Part shown: piece after piece, positions 43,407 through 53,062 of the stretch | How the letters are laid out: the number at the start of each line of letters is the position of its first letter | Numbering within the stretch: the first letter of the stretch is position 1 | Origin: Proteiniphilum sp. UBA5384 | GTDB taxonomy: Bacteria > Bacteroidota > Bacteroidia > Bacteroidales > Dysgonomonadaceae | NCBI RefSeq assembly: GCF_002410825.1 | Contig: NZ_DHOS01000042.1 | Span: 1-58,336, forward strand | Reading direction: 5' to 3' | DNA: 58,336 nucleotides | The notes under the pieces: generated by a model | Databases searched by the model: none | What the model was told of the DNA's origin: nothing | The model's input: the letters and a program-made list of their open reading frames with translations, nothing else | Made by a program: the position numbers and the translations under genes

Positions 43407-46046
43407 ATGCAAAAATTAATCTCCATCCTTTTCATTATTAATATTACCGGACTTGTTTTTGCACAGATGCCGGATGAAGTAGCTGGTCGGCTTATAGAGC
43501 AACTTACAGAATGGCCTCATGAAAAAATCTACGTCCAGACCGATAAGTCTGTTTATTTATCGGGTGAACGGATCTGGCTCCGAAGCCATCTGGTGGAAGC
43601 GACTACTCATATACCCGCTTTTTTAAGTAGATATGTATATGTCGAACTCTTCAATCCATTCGACCAGTTGATACAGCGAATTAAAATAAAACCCGACAAT
43701 ATGGGTGTATATTCGGGCTATCTCGATTTGGATGAAGAACTCCCAGAAGGAAGTTATACTTTGAGAGCCTATACCCGGTATATGCGAAACCAGGGAAATG
43801 AGGCTTTTTTCAAGAAAACAATCCATGTGTTAGATCCGTATTCCCTGCAAATTGAGCCTATTTCCGATTTTGCCGTAAATGGAAACAAGGTCAGTGTGAA
43901 TTTTAGGTTTATCAATCCCGCTAATGGAGATACCGTCATTCCCGAAATTGTTACTTTGAAACTTTCGGATGAAACAGCTAAAACGATTTCACCCAAAGAC
44001 AATGGCAATTTTAATTGGGATTTCACAATGACAAAAAAACGGAACAGGACCTTGTTGTTGGGGATTGTGAATGACAGGAGAAAATACAATCGGTATTATC
44101 CGATGCCGTATGATACAAACGATTTTAATATCACCTTCCATCCCGAAGGAGGATATCTGGTTCCCGGTCAGACATGCCGGGTAGGGTTTAAAGCCATTAA
44201 TCCTTCGGGACTAAGTGAGGAGGTAACCGGCATCCTGTTCAATTCCAAAGATGAGGAGATGGCAAAATTCGCCTCTTTGAAATTTGGAATGGGTTTTTTT
44301 GATTTTATTCCCGAAACAAATGAAACGTATTACGCTCTCTGCAGAACGAGAAACAGCGATACTAAACGGATAGAGCTTCCTGTACCCGACCTTCGCTCAA
44401 GGACAATCTCAGCCGGGATTAATGCAGAAAACCGGCTTGTGGTTTCAATGTTAAGAGGCAATGCGGCTCCGGATGATTCCATATATATCCTGGTACATAA
44501 CAAAGGCATAGTCTATTTCCATCAGCTTTGGAGGGATTTATCGAAATCCTTTTCCTTTGCTGTTCATGATTTTCCGACCGGTATCATAAGTATTCTCTTG
44601 TTGAATAGTAAGAATGAAATTCTCAGCGAACGGTTGGTGTTTAATTTGGATCCGGATGATGTCGCTGCTTTGGATACTCAATTATCATCCCCGACATATA
44701 AACGGAGGCAACTCATCCGTCTCAGGCTGCGATTGACGGATTCAGATACCATAGCCTTCGCTGACAATATAGCAATAGCTGTGACTGATAAAAACAGCGT
44801 TCATCAGGACACAACTACCAATATGCTCTCTACCCTTTTACTTTCGTCTGAGTTGAAAGGTTTTATAGAATCGCCTGCCGCTTATTTTAAAGGGTATACT
44901 ATTGCGGATGAAGATGCACTTGATGCATTGATGATGACGCAGGGATGGAGAAGGTATGATATTCCCAATGTCATTCAGGGGAAAATAACTTTGCCGGAGC
45001 AGTTTTCTCCCGAGCAATTTCAGGAGATTAGTGGGAAGGCGGAAATCTTGTTCGGGGGATTGAAAGAAGGAGATATCAGCCTGTATGCCACTCTGGATTC
45101 GCTATACAGCGGAGAAACAACGAAGGCGGATGCGAAAGGACGTTTTATGTTTAAGGTGGAGTATCCCGAAGGTACCGAAATTACGGTGCAGTCCCTCAGT
45201 AAAAAAGGAGGCAGGAATAATCTGATCAACATAGATCCTGTGACTTTTCCTGATTATACATTCTCCACTATTCCCGTACGACCTTTATCGAATGGGCAGG
45301 CGACAGATGATTTTGACGCTTATCTGCAAAAGGCTAATGAAGAATATAGCACAAAATATGGCATTCGGACAATCATGTTGGAAGAGGTGACCGTAACGGC
45401 GCGAAGGCTAGAAAAATATGCCGAGTCGAAATTCTATTCCCCTATCTATGCTACCGGATTGATTACGGCCGAGGAGATTGAAAAGCGTAAGGTAAGCAGT
45501 TTGCGTTCATTGCTGCTTTCCTCACCCGGCATTATTGTCAGATCCGACAAGGTCACTACCACCCGTTCAGAGAATCCCGTGTTGTTTGTTATTGATGATA
45601 TCCCTTATGAAGACTTCTTCGATCAGCTTGATGCGCTTGATGTTAGTGCTGTCGATAACTTGTTCGTCTTAAGGGATAATATAGGCATGTTGGGCTATCA
45701 TCCCGGTACCGATGGTGCTGTGGTGATTACAACAAAAAAAGGGTTTGTGCAAAAAAATAATAAATCAATGAATATTGACAGGATAAAACCTTTGGGCTAT
45801 CAGCTCCCCGCAGAGTTTTACATGCCGACTTATGAGACCCAAGAGCAGCAAGATTCGTCCTTCCCCGATCTTCGCACGACTATCTTTTGGAAGCCCGATG
45901 TGCAATTCTCCAAAGCAGGTGATGCGTTAGTGGAGTTTTATTCTGCTGATATGCCGACTACTTATCAGGTCGTAGGCGAAGGTGTTACGAGTTCAGGGAA
46001 AATAATTCGACTCGAGAAGGAGATTACTGTAGAAAATGCCCACTGA
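43407..46046 (+). CDS. MG2-like / TonB-receptor-plug-domain protein
   Basis: The 879-residue protein has a signal peptide ending GLVFAQ. The N-terminal part has macroglobulin MG2-like features (HEKIYVQTDKSVYLSGERIWLRSHLVE; LPEGSYTLRAYTRYMRN). Further on are beta-sandwich repeats, and near residues 660-780 is a SusC-like plug (EEVTVTARR, LRSLLLSSPGIIV, VLFVIDDIPYEDFF, AVVITTKKG), but no beta-barrel follows. Such proteins are common in Bacteroidota; their function is not established. A cell-envelope role is likely. Confidence 0.85.
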   Translation: MQKLISILFIINITGLVFAQMPDEVAGRLIEQLTEWPHEKIYVQTDKSVYLSGERIWLRSHLVEATTHIPAFLSRYVYVELFNPFDQLIQRIKIKPDNMGVYSGYLDLDEELPEGSYTLRAYTRYMRNQGNEAFFKKTIHVLDPYSLQIEPISDFAVNGNKVSVNFRFINPANGDTVIPEIVTLKLSDETAKTISPKDNGNFNWDFTMTKKRNRTLLLGIVNDRRKYNRYYPMPYDTNDFNITFHPEGGYLVPGQTCRVGFKAINPSGLSEEVTGILFNSKDEEMAKFASLKFGMGFFDFIPETNETYYALCRTRNSDTKRIELPVPDLRSRTISAGINAENRLVVSMLRGNAAPDDSIYILVHNKGIVYFHQLWRDLSKSFSFAVHDFPTGIISILLLNSKNEILSERLVFNLDPDDVAALDTQLSSPTYKRRQLIRLRLRLTDSDTIAFADNIAIAVTDKNSVHQDTTTNMLSTLLLSSELKGFIESPAAYFKGYTIADEDALDALMMTQGWRRYDIPNVIQGKITLPEQFSPEQFQEISGKAEILFGGLKEGDISLYATLDSLYSGETTKADAKGRFMFKVEYPEGTEITVQSLSKKGGRNNLINIDPVTFPDYTFSTIPVRPLSNGQATDDFDAYLQKANEEYSTKYGIRTIMLEEVTVTARRLEKYAESKFYSPIYATGLITAEEIEKRKVSSLRSLLLSSPGIIVRSDKVTTTRSENPVLFVIDDIPYEDFFDQLDALDVSAVDNLFVLRDNIGMLGYHPGTDGAVVITTKKGFVQKNNKSMNIDRIKPLGYQLPAEFYMPTYETQEQQDSSFPDLRTTIFWKPDVQFSKAGDALVEFYSADMPTTYQVVGEGVTSSGKIIRLEKEITVENAH

Positions 46047-46082
46047 ACCATCGCGAAAAATGATTTGTCCGGGAATGGATTA

Positions 46083-46790
46083 TTACAGGGAGTTTATTAC
46101 ATGGACGGTATGTATGGCTGCCAGGCAAGCAGTCTCAGTCCTGAGCCGTGACTCACCCAATGTGATCGGTTCAAAACCGGCTGCAATAGCTTTTTCCACC
46201 TCTTCCCGGCTAAAATCTCCCTCGGGGCCTATAAGGATAAGGGCATCCTCCCCTCTTTTATGCAATTGAGCCAACGGTGTTTTGGGTAGATCGTAACAAT
46301 GGGCAATGTACTTCTTTCCGTCGAAAAATCGGGTGATAAACTCTTCAAATGTGGTAAGTGACTCAATGTTAGGTAGGAGGGCCTGTTGTGATTGTTTCAT
46401 TGCTGAAATGGCTATCTTTTCCAGGCGTTCTTTTTTTATTTCTTTTCGTTCTGAATAATGGCAGACGATGGGGATAAATCCATCAATACCGATTTCAACG
46501 GCTTTTTCTACGAACCATTCGTTCCTCTCCATCTGCTTGGTAGGGGCAAAAGCTATCCGGAGCCTGTAATTCCACCCCTTCGGTTTTTCAATCCTCTTTT
46601 CAATATTCACCAGGCATTGTCTCGGGTCGGCCCGGAGAAGGGTACACTCATAAAAAAAGCCTTTCCCGTCGGTAGTCATTAAAAACTCCCCTTCCCGCAT
46701 ACGAAGCACTTTTACACAATGCTGCGACTCCTTCTCGGGAAGCAGGTGACTTTGCAGGATACCGGGAGAATAGAAAAGTGTGTCTGCCAT
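46083..46790 (-). CDS. rsmE: 16S rRNA (uracil1498-N3)-methyltransferase
   Basis: From ATG 46790 the protein has 235 residues beginning MADTLFYSPGI; the longer open frame reaches into the neighbour and is not supported. SPOUT-class motifs: IGPEGDFSREEVEKA and LGESRLRTETACLAAIH, which form the AdoMet-binding knot. It methylates U1498 in 16S rRNA. It starts 10 bases after the stop of the upstream bifunctional nuclease gene, so the two form an operon. Confidence 0.95.
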   Translation of the reverse strand: MADTLFYSPGILQSHLLPEKESQHCVKVLRMREGEFLMTTDGKGFFYECTLLRADPRQCLVNIEKRIEKPKGWNYRLRIAFAPTKQMERNEWFVEKAVEIGIDGFIPIVCHYSERKEIKKERLEKIAISAMKQSQQALLPNIESLTTFEEFITRFFDGKKYIAHCYDLPKTPLAQLHKRGEDALILIGPEGDFSREEVEKAIAAGFEPITLGESRLRTETACLAAIHTVHVINSL

Positions 46791-46800
46791 AAGTCCGCAC

Positions 46801-47394
46801 TCAGAATTTATTTTCCCTTCGGTTAATTTCATCACGCAGCTGTGTGGCCAGTTCATAATTCTCATTCTGCACAGCATCATCGAGACGATCTTTCAGTGCT
46901 TCCAACTGGAGATCCGATAGTTCCTCGTCTTTTCGGATTGTTTCATTGCCTTTCATCTCCGACGCACCGGCCGGGGTATGCTCATCGAAGACGATCGCCA
47001 TCTTCTGCATGATTTCCTCTGTAGTGTAAACAGGAGAATGGGTGCGTATGGCTAGTGCTACCGCGTCGGAAGTGCGGGAGTCGATACGGTACTCTTTCCC
47101 GTTTTGCAACAGCAGTAATTCCGAAAAAAATGCACCATCTTCAAATTTATGGATCAGTACCTCCAGCAACTCGATACCTAACTCATGCCATATAGTGCAT
47201 ATCAAATCGTGCGATAGAGGCCTGGGAGGAGTAATCCCCTCCATTACGATGGCAATGGATTGAGCTTCAGGTGTTCCGATGACAATTGGTAACCGGCGGA
47301 TACCATTCTCTTCGGCGAAAATAAGTGCATAGGCACCGGCCTGAACTTGGCTAAAGGATATTCCCAATACGGACAGTTTGACTTTATTTGACAC
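46801..47394 (-). CDS. Bifunctional nuclease family protein (DUF151 plus UVR)
   Basis: The 197-residue protein has an N-terminal DUF151/BFN domain (LPIVIGTPEAQSIAI, RPLSHDLICTIWHELG, IDSRTSDAVALAIRTHSPVY) and a C-terminal UVR motif (LQLEALKDRLDDAVQNENYELAAQLRDEI-like). The family name comes from nuclease activity reported for some members; the cellular role is unclear. First gene of the operon with rsmE. Confidence 0.92.
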   Translation of the reverse strand: MSNKVKLSVLGISFSQVQAGAYALIFAEENGIRRLPIVIGTPEAQSIAIVMEGITPPRPLSHDLICTIWHELGIELLEVLIHKFEDGAFFSELLLLQNGKEYRIDSRTSDAVALAIRTHSPVYTTEEIMQKMAIVFDEHTPAGASEMKGNETIRKDEELSDLQLEALKDRLDDAVQNENYELATQLRDEINRRENKF

Positions 47395-47564
47395 AGTCGA
47401 TACGTTTTTATTTTGTAAATACAGTAAAAGCCGAAAGGAAAGCCAGTTTTGCCTGGACTTGTCCGTGGCACATTAATATTCTGTAAATATACTATTTTTT
47501 CAGGCAAGAAAGATATATCCGATGAAAATTTTATTTTTTTGTATGTGGATTTAGAAAAAAGATG

Positions 47565-47572
47565 TACCTTTG
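47565..47572 (+). promoter_or_regulatory. -7 element of tRNA-His
   Basis: TACCTTTG fits TAnnTTTG and lies 18 bases before the tRNA. A TTTG at 47538-47541 is 23 bases upstream, somewhat far for a -33 element. Confidence 0.6.
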
Positions 47573-47590
47573 CACTCGATTTGAGACATG

Positions 47591-47664
<74 letters not shown>

Positions 47665-47713
47665 CAATCCTCACGAGAGTGGGGTTTTATCCTTTTTAGA
47701 TTTGTTTTAGGTG

Positions 47714-47743
47714 ATCACGTATTTTTATATACGTGATTTTTTT
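47714..47743 (+). terminator. Terminator after tRNA-His
   Basis: ATCACGTAT (47714-47722) pairs perfectly with ATACGTGAT (47729-47737), loop of six, followed by a T run. The remaining bases to 47853 hold no gene I can support. Confidence 0.88.
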
Positions 47744-47853
47744 GTCCGGTACGAACTAAAGATAATGGCTATATTACGACTTGTCTATCACCGAACTAAG
47801 TGTCTCTGTTTTGTCAAGGGTGCTTCCCCCATTTGGAGAAGGCTTGAAGATAA

Positions 47854-49290
47854 TCAATTGCGGTTCGCAATTTTCAACCGGAGAAGTCCTTCTTCTAAAG
47901 TGATGTCCCGGTTGGCTAAAAAATCATTGAAAGTATCCCGGATTCTTATATCCGGGATTATTCCTATCCCGATAAACTCTTTACCGTCCACCATATAATT
48001 TTTTTTCGTACAAATCCTTACATCCACTATGTTTTTTATCAAAGGCTCTGTTACGGGATTTCCACTGCTGCCTGCTGTTGGAACTCCTATTAACAAACCT
48101 CTCTTCATACCACGGAATGCGGCACAAAAATTTTCCGCCGCGGATATTGTCCCTTCACCGATCAATACAGCAACAGGTTTTTTATATATTTTCTTTTCGG
48201 CAATTGAAGGGGCTGTATATTCTTCGCCGTCATACCATTGTTCTTTCCAACCCCTTGAAGCGGAAAATGGGATATATTTACGACTTTGCCACTTTCCTCC
48301 TGCAACGAAAGGTTCGTCGGTCAGGTGTCCTAAAATATAATCCCCGTTAGCCGAATTGCCGCCACTATTATTCCTGATGTCGATGACCAACGCATCGGTT
48401 TGAAGAATTTCCTCATATATCTTGTCAAATTGCGCCCTAAATTGTTGGTTAGAATAGTTATTCCTGAATGTGCTTATTTTCAAATGGCCGATATTTCCTT
48501 CCAACAGGTTGAAATCAAAAATGGAAGTATCCTTTTTCTTCCATGCCATCCCCCTGTCTATTTTCATTTCCAAGGGCTCATCGTTTGTCCCTTTCAGCTC
48601 TATTACCAAGGTATCCGTTATTTTTCCCCGGGACAGTTCATTCTTATTAAAAATCACATAATCTGTCCATTGGGGTGTAGATGAACAAATATAGGGTCTC
48701 ACATATGCGTTGATGTATTCATGGACATCCATTCCATTAATTTTTACCATCTCCATTCCTTTTTCCATTCCCATATCTGAAAGGAGATCGTTGTATATAT
48801 TGTCGATATGGACCTTGTTGTTGAAAAGACGGGTGGTGAATGGAGGGGTGGCTATTTTTTCGGAAGAGCGGGAAAGGTATGAATAGGTAATCCCTGTATG
48901 CCCGTCACTCAACCGTGCGCAGATCTTTTCCAATTCCCTGCAATACTCGTATATGTCCTGAGTAGCCAGAACAGCGGGTATGGATGATTCTATCAGTTCG
49001 TCCCAGTCGAAAGGCAACTGGTGGTAGAACACGAAGTTATATTTTACCTCTGTCCCAAGTCTTGTCAGTCCCATGATCTTTTGTACATCCGTCAATGTGT
49101 CCGCTAATGCTGTTTTTACAGGGGAAGGCTTCTCCTTTACAGCCTCGGTTCTTGTTGTTTGAACGACACTCTTCTCCTTTGATTCGGTACATGAAATCAG
49201 TAAAAGCAGAGAAATAAGTATGGATAATTGTATTATATTATTCTCTTGTAATCTTGTAAAAAAATACCTGAAAAATAAAATCCTATGCAT
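47854..49290 (-). CDS. S41-family peptidase lipoprotein
   Basis: From ATG 49290 the protein has 478 residues with lipobox LLISC; the longer frame begins at TTG 49335. S41 (C-terminal processing protease-like) features: SDGHTGITY, a PDZ-like region around VKINGMDVHEYINAYV, DALVIDIRNNSGGNS and the nucleophile Ser in GEGTISAAENF, then GVPTAGSSGNP. It is probably a periplasmic serine protease; the substrate is unknown. A second, shorter S41 protein is at 53063. Confidence 0.9.
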   Translation of the reverse strand: MHRILFFRYFFTRLQENNIIQLSILISLLLLISCTESKEKSVVQTTRTEAVKEKPSPVKTALADTLTDVQKIMGLTRLGTEVKYNFVFYHQLPFDWDELIESSIPAVLATQDIYEYCRELEKICARLSDGHTGITYSYLSRSSEKIATPPFTTRLFNNKVHIDNIYNDLLSDMGMEKGMEMVKINGMDVHEYINAYVRPYICSSTPQWTDYVIFNKNELSRGKITDTLVIELKGTNDEPLEMKIDRGMAWKKKDTSIFDFNLLEGNIGHLKISTFRNNYSNQQFRAQFDKIYEEILQTDALVIDIRNNSGGNSANGDYILGHLTDEPFVAGGKWQSRKYIPFSASRGWKEQWYDGEEYTAPSIAEKKIYKKPVAVLIGEGTISAAENFCAAFRGMKRGLLIGVPTAGSSGNPVTEPLIKNIVDVRICTKKNYMVDGKEFIGIGIIPDIRIRDTFNDFLANRDITLEEGLLRLKIANRN

Positions 49291-49433
49291 ATTATTGTTG
49301 TTGGAATTCGAGATAAAATAACTATATCCATACAAACTTCGTGCCGAGATTGTATTAGTCTGAAATACAGATGAATGTCGGTAGGTGGGGGTGTTCTGTA
49401 TGTAAAACGATTTTACAAGTGTGTGAATTTTCT

Positions 49434-50216
49434 TTATATTGTAGCTTCCTTGATATCCATAAATCGTAATGAACGCCGGAACTCCGCACAGGTAATAGCC
49501 GTGGCAGCTGCTACATTTAGTGATTCGGAAGAGACTCTTTCCTCCGGATAGCCCGGAATAAAAAGTTTTTTATTTATCCACTTTTCCACCTCACAGCTAA
49601 TGCCCCGGCCTTCGCTTCCCATTACAATGAAACCGTTGCCGGAAAGTGCTGCCGAATAGATATCTTCACCTTCCAGAAAGGTGCCGTAAATGGGCAGGTG
49701 TGTATGCGCTTTCAGGAAATCCGGGAGATCGGTGTAAAATACTTTTACTCGGGCAATGGCTCCCATGGTAGCTTGTACCGTCTTAGGGTTAAAGATATCA
49801 GCCGTGTCGGGTGAACAGATGATATGCTCGATGCCGAACCAGTCGGCAATACGGACAATAGTTCCCATATTTCCCGGATCCTGAATCCCGTCCAGTACGA
49901 GATATAGTTGGTTATCGGGATCAATTTCCCCGATTTCCTGAGAAGGGCGGTAGAAAACACCCATCATTTGCGGAGCTGTTTTTAGGAAAGTGGCTTTTTT
50001 CAACTCACTTTCATGTGCCGTAATAATCTCTTCGGCTTTTAATTCAGGATAGGAAGCTAAGATAGGAGGAAGTGCCGCAATTAACTGGCAATGGCAGGTA
50101 CCCAACAGGTCGAAAACCAGTTTTGCTCCTTCAGCTACAAAAGTATTGTGCTCGTTGCGGAACTTTTTTTCTCCCAACGACTTGATATATTTTATTTTAT
50201 TCTTACTTAGCCCCAT
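49434..50216 (-). CDS. TrmH/SpoU-family RNA methyltransferase
   Basis: The 260-residue protein begins with the substrate-binding domain (SKNKIKYIKSLGEKKFR, FVAEGAKLV), followed by the SPOUT knot: motif 1 DGIQDPGNMGTIVRIADWFG, motif 2 IVMGSEGRGIS and motif 3 ESLNVAAATAI. These proteins methylate ribose 2'-OH of rRNA or tRNA; the exact target (RlmB-like or other) cannot be read from sequence. Confidence 0.93.
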   Translation of the reverse strand: MGLSKNKIKYIKSLGEKKFRNEHNTFVAEGAKLVFDLLGTCHCQLIAALPPILASYPELKAEEIITAHESELKKATFLKTAPQMMGVFYRPSQEIGEIDPDNQLYLVLDGIQDPGNMGTIVRIADWFGIEHIICSPDTADIFNPKTVQATMGAIARVKVFYTDLPDFLKAHTHLPIYGTFLEGEDIYSAALSGNGFIVMGSEGRGISCEVEKWINKKLFIPGYPEERVSSESLNVAAATAITCAEFRRSLRFMDIKEATI

Positions 50217-50226
50217 TATTTACTCA

Positions 50227-50276
50227 TTTCGCTCGTGTTATTTGCACTTCGTGCGTTATTTCCCGCTTTGCGGGAT
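50227..50276. repeat. Three tandem micro-hairpin units
   Basis: Three adjacent units of about 18-20 bases each contain a small palindrome followed by a TTAT-type spacer: CTCATTTCGCTCG (imperfect), GCAC-TTC-GTGC (50244-50254) and TCCCGC-TTT-GCGGGA (50261-50275). They lie just upstream of the methyltransferase start. No T run follows, so they do not look like ordinary terminators. Confidence 0.6.
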
Positions 50277-50433
50277 TATGCCCGAACAACTACTGAATAA
50301 TCACCGAATAAGAGTGTAAAAGTAACAATATTCCTCTTTCCAACCGGTAAGAAACGGTAAAAAATCCTTGGAATCATGCTAAAAAAGTAATAAACATATC
50401 AATTATTTCACCCCTTACAATTAAAAAAAGAAG

Positions 50434-50441
50434 TATCTTTG
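50434..50441 (+). promoter_or_regulatory. -7 element of the transketolase gene
   Basis: TATCTTTG fits TAnnTTTG. Transcription from here would start near 50446, which rules out the upstream in-frame TTG at 50439 as a start codon and favours ATG 50508 or 50514. Confidence 0.6.
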
Positions 50442-50513
50442 TCACTAATTGACTCTGTCAGCGTTAAACTGGATACAAATTATAACTTAAGACTTTATAT
50501 ATTATCGATGTTT

Positions 50514-52538
50514 ATGAACGATCCTGCATTAATGAACAAAGCGGCCGATAACATTCGAATACTTTCGGCATCAATGGTAGAGCGTGCAAAATCAGGCCAT
50601 CCCGGTGGAGCAATGGGAGGAGCAGATTTTATCAATGTCCTTTTTTCTGAATTTTTGGAGTATGATCCCGAAGATCCGACATGGGAATCAAGAGATCGTT
50701 TTTTTCTGGATCCGGGACATATGTCGCCAATGCTTTACTCTGTGCTTTGCCTCAGTGGTAAATTTTCATTAGATGAGTTGAAGGAATTCCGCCAGTGGGG
50801 AAGTCCTACTCCCGGACATCCCGAAATTGATGTGGCACGGGGAATCGAAAATACATCGGGTCCGTTGGGACAAGGGCATGCTTATGCTGCCGGTGCAGCG
50901 ATAGCGGCCAAATTTTTACAGGCACGGCTGGGGAATGTCATCGACCATACCATTTATAGTTATATCTCCGACGGTGGTATCCAGGAAGAAATTTCACAAG
51001 GGGTAGGGCGTATTGCCGGCCATTTGGGTCTAAGTAATCTTATCATGTTTTATGATTCCAACAATATCCAGCTTTCTACCACAACCGAGGTAGTGACCAG
51101 TGAAGATGTGGCAAAAAAATATGAAGCATGGAACTGGAACGTAATTAGTATTGACGGTAATAATGTAGAAGAGATTCGTCGTGCGTTGAATGCGGCGAAA
51201 GCTGAAAATGAGAAACCGACACTCATTATAGGAAATACCGTAATGGGACGCGGTGCTTTGGCTGCAGATTGTACATCCTTTGAATGTCAGGTGTCTACGC
51301 ATGGACAACCATTAAGTGCTGCAGGTGCCGATTTTGGGCAAACCATCAAAAATTTGGGAGGTGATCCTGAAAATCCTTTTGTGATTTTTCCTGAAGCAGA
51401 AAAGTTGTATGCTTCCCGTAAGGAACAATTAAAAGAAATTGTATCGGCAAAGAGAGTGAAGTTGCAGGAATGGGGCAAGGCAAACCCCGAGCTGGCAGAG
51501 AAGAAAAATAAGTGGTTCGCGCGTGAATTGCCGCAAATCAACTGGTCTGCCATCCAGCAGAAGCCAAGTGCTGCTACGCGTGCCGCTTCGGCTGCCGTAT
51601 TAGGGGAACTGGCTAAACAAGTGGAGAATATGATCGTTTCATCTGCCGACCTCTCCAATTCGGATAAGACAGATGGTTTTTTGAAATATACGAAAGCCTT
51701 GGAGAAAAACGACTTCTCTGGGGCGTTCCTTCAGGTAGGAGTGTCCGAATTTACTATGGCTTGCCTCAATATCGGGATGAGTCTGCATGGGGGAGTGATT
51801 CCCGCTTGTGGGACTTTCTTTGTTTTCTCCGACTATATGAAGCCGGCCATCCGGGTAGCGGCACTGATGCAAACGCCCGTTATCTTTATATGGACACATG
51901 ATGCATTCCGGGTGGGGGAAGATGGTCCTACTCACCAACCTGTCGAGCAAGAAGCACAAATCCGACTGCTGGAGAAATTACAGAACCATCATGGTAAGAA
52001 TTCCATGCTTGTACTTCGTCCCGCCGACGCCAATGAGACGACTGTCGCCTGGAAAATGGCAATAGAAAATAACGAAACACCTACCGGGTTGATCCTGTCA
52101 CGTCAGGATATTAAAGACTTGCCTGCCTGTGAGTCCCGATTCAATGAAGCATTGAATGCGGAAAAGGGGGCTTACATTGTACAGGAAGATGCCGGATATG
52201 ATGTTATACTGCTTGCATCGGGATCAGAAGTAGCTACCCTGGTGGAGGGAGCTGATTTGTTACGTGGAGATGGAATAAAGGTGCGTATTGTATCTGTTCC
52301 TTCGGAAGGATTGTTTAGGGCACAACCTATGGACTACCAGCAGAGGGTATTGCCAAATGGAAAGAAAAAATTTGGTCTTACGGCAGGACTTCCCGTTACT
52401 TTAGAGGGATTGGTCGGTGCCGACGGAACAGTCTGGGGTATGAATTCCTTTGGTTTTTCGGCACCATATAAAGTGCTTGATGAAAAATTGGGATATACAG
52501 GTAAGAATGTTTACGAACAGGTGAAAAAACTGTTATAA
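50514..52538 (+). CDS. tkt: Transketolase
   Basis: From ATG 50514 (or 50508) the protein has 674 residues. Thiamine-diphosphate enzyme motifs are clear: GHPGGAMGGADF, GPLGQGHAYAAG, SDGGIQEEISQG, GVSEFTMACLNIG, FSDYMKPAIRVAALM and THDAFRVGEDGPTHQPVEQ. It moves two-carbon units between sugar phosphates in the non-oxidative pentose phosphate pathway, the route for arabinose or xylose carbon. rpiB follows after 61 bases, an arrangement also seen in other Bacteroidales. Confidence 0.97.
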   Translation: MNDPALMNKAADNIRILSASMVERAKSGHPGGAMGGADFINVLFSEFLEYDPEDPTWESRDRFFLDPGHMSPMLYSVLCLSGKFSLDELKEFRQWGSPTPGHPEIDVARGIENTSGPLGQGHAYAAGAAIAAKFLQARLGNVIDHTIYSYISDGGIQEEISQGVGRIAGHLGLSNLIMFYDSNNIQLSTTTEVVTSEDVAKKYEAWNWNVISIDGNNVEEIRRALNAAKAENEKPTLIIGNTVMGRGALAADCTSFECQVSTHGQPLSAAGADFGQTIKNLGGDPENPFVIFPEAEKLYASRKEQLKEIVSAKRVKLQEWGKANPELAEKKNKWFARELPQINWSAIQQKPSAATRAASAAVLGELAKQVENMIVSSADLSNSDKTDGFLKYTKALEKNDFSGAFLQVGVSEFTMACLNIGMSLHGGVIPACGTFFVFSDYMKPAIRVAALMQTPVIFIWTHDAFRVGEDGPTHQPVEQEAQIRLLEKLQNHHGKNSMLVLRPADANETTVAWKMAIENNETPTGLILSRQDIKDLPACESRFNEALNAEKGAYIVQEDAGYDVILLASGSEVATLVEGADLLRGDGIKVRIVSVPSEGLFRAQPMDYQQRVLPNGKKKFGLTAGLPVTLEGLVGADGTVWGMNSFGFSAPYKVLDEKLGYTGKNVYEQVKKLL

Positions 52539-52599
52539 TAAAAAGAATGGAGGGTCGTGGGTGTATTGCCGACGACTATCTTTATTTAAATCAAACGAT

Positions 52600-53055
52600 A
52601 TGGCTTTATTTGATAATTCAGTAAAACCCATTGGACTCGCATCCGATCATGCAGGTTATAAAGCAAAGCAATTTATTATTAAAGTGCTTGAGGATAAGGG
52701 TATTCCTTATCGTGATTTTGGCGCATATTCCGAGGAAACCAGCGACTATCCCGATTATGCTCATCCCTTGGGACAAGCCATAGAAAGTGGTGAGTGCTAT
52801 CCGGGTGTAGCTATCTGTGGAACAGGAATAGGCATCAGTATGGCATTGAATAAGCATCAGGGGGTGCGGGCAGCCCTCTGTTGGAATACGCAAGTGGCCG
52901 CCTTTGCCCGGGCGCACAATGACGCAAACGTACTTGCTCTGCCGGGTAGGTTATTGAATGAAGAGGAGATTTATGAAATATTAGTGACCTTCCTCAATAC
53001 ACCATTTGAAGGGGGGCGGCATGCGAGACGGGTCAGCAAAATTCCTTGTAAATAA
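52600..53055 (+). CDS. rpiB: Ribose-5-phosphate isomerase B
   Basis: From ATG 52600 the protein has 151 residues. RpiB/LacAB motifs: SDHAGYKAK with substrate-binding residues, DYPDYAHPLGQAIESG, and CGTGIGISMALNKHQGVRAALC with the catalytic Cys region, then ARAHNDANVLALPGR. It interconverts ribose 5-phosphate and ribulose 5-phosphate. It probably shares a transcript with tkt. Confidence 0.96.
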   Translation: MALFDNSVKPIGLASDHAGYKAKQFIIKVLEDKGIPYRDFGAYSEETSDYPDYAHPLGQAIESGECYPGVAICGTGIGISMALNKHQGVRAALCWNTQVAAFARAHNDANVLALPGRLLNEEEIYEILVTFLNTPFEGGRHARRVSKIPCK

Positions 53056-53062
53056 TGTGATA

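Noticed and set aside
47711..47998. Plus-strand open frame of 95 codons after tRNA-His
   Set aside because: It begins in the tRNA terminator and continues antisense into an S41 peptidase; no family features.
50439..50513. Longer transketolase start at TTG 50439
   Set aside because: The TTG is part of the -7 promoter element TATCTTTG, so it would lie upstream of the transcription start.
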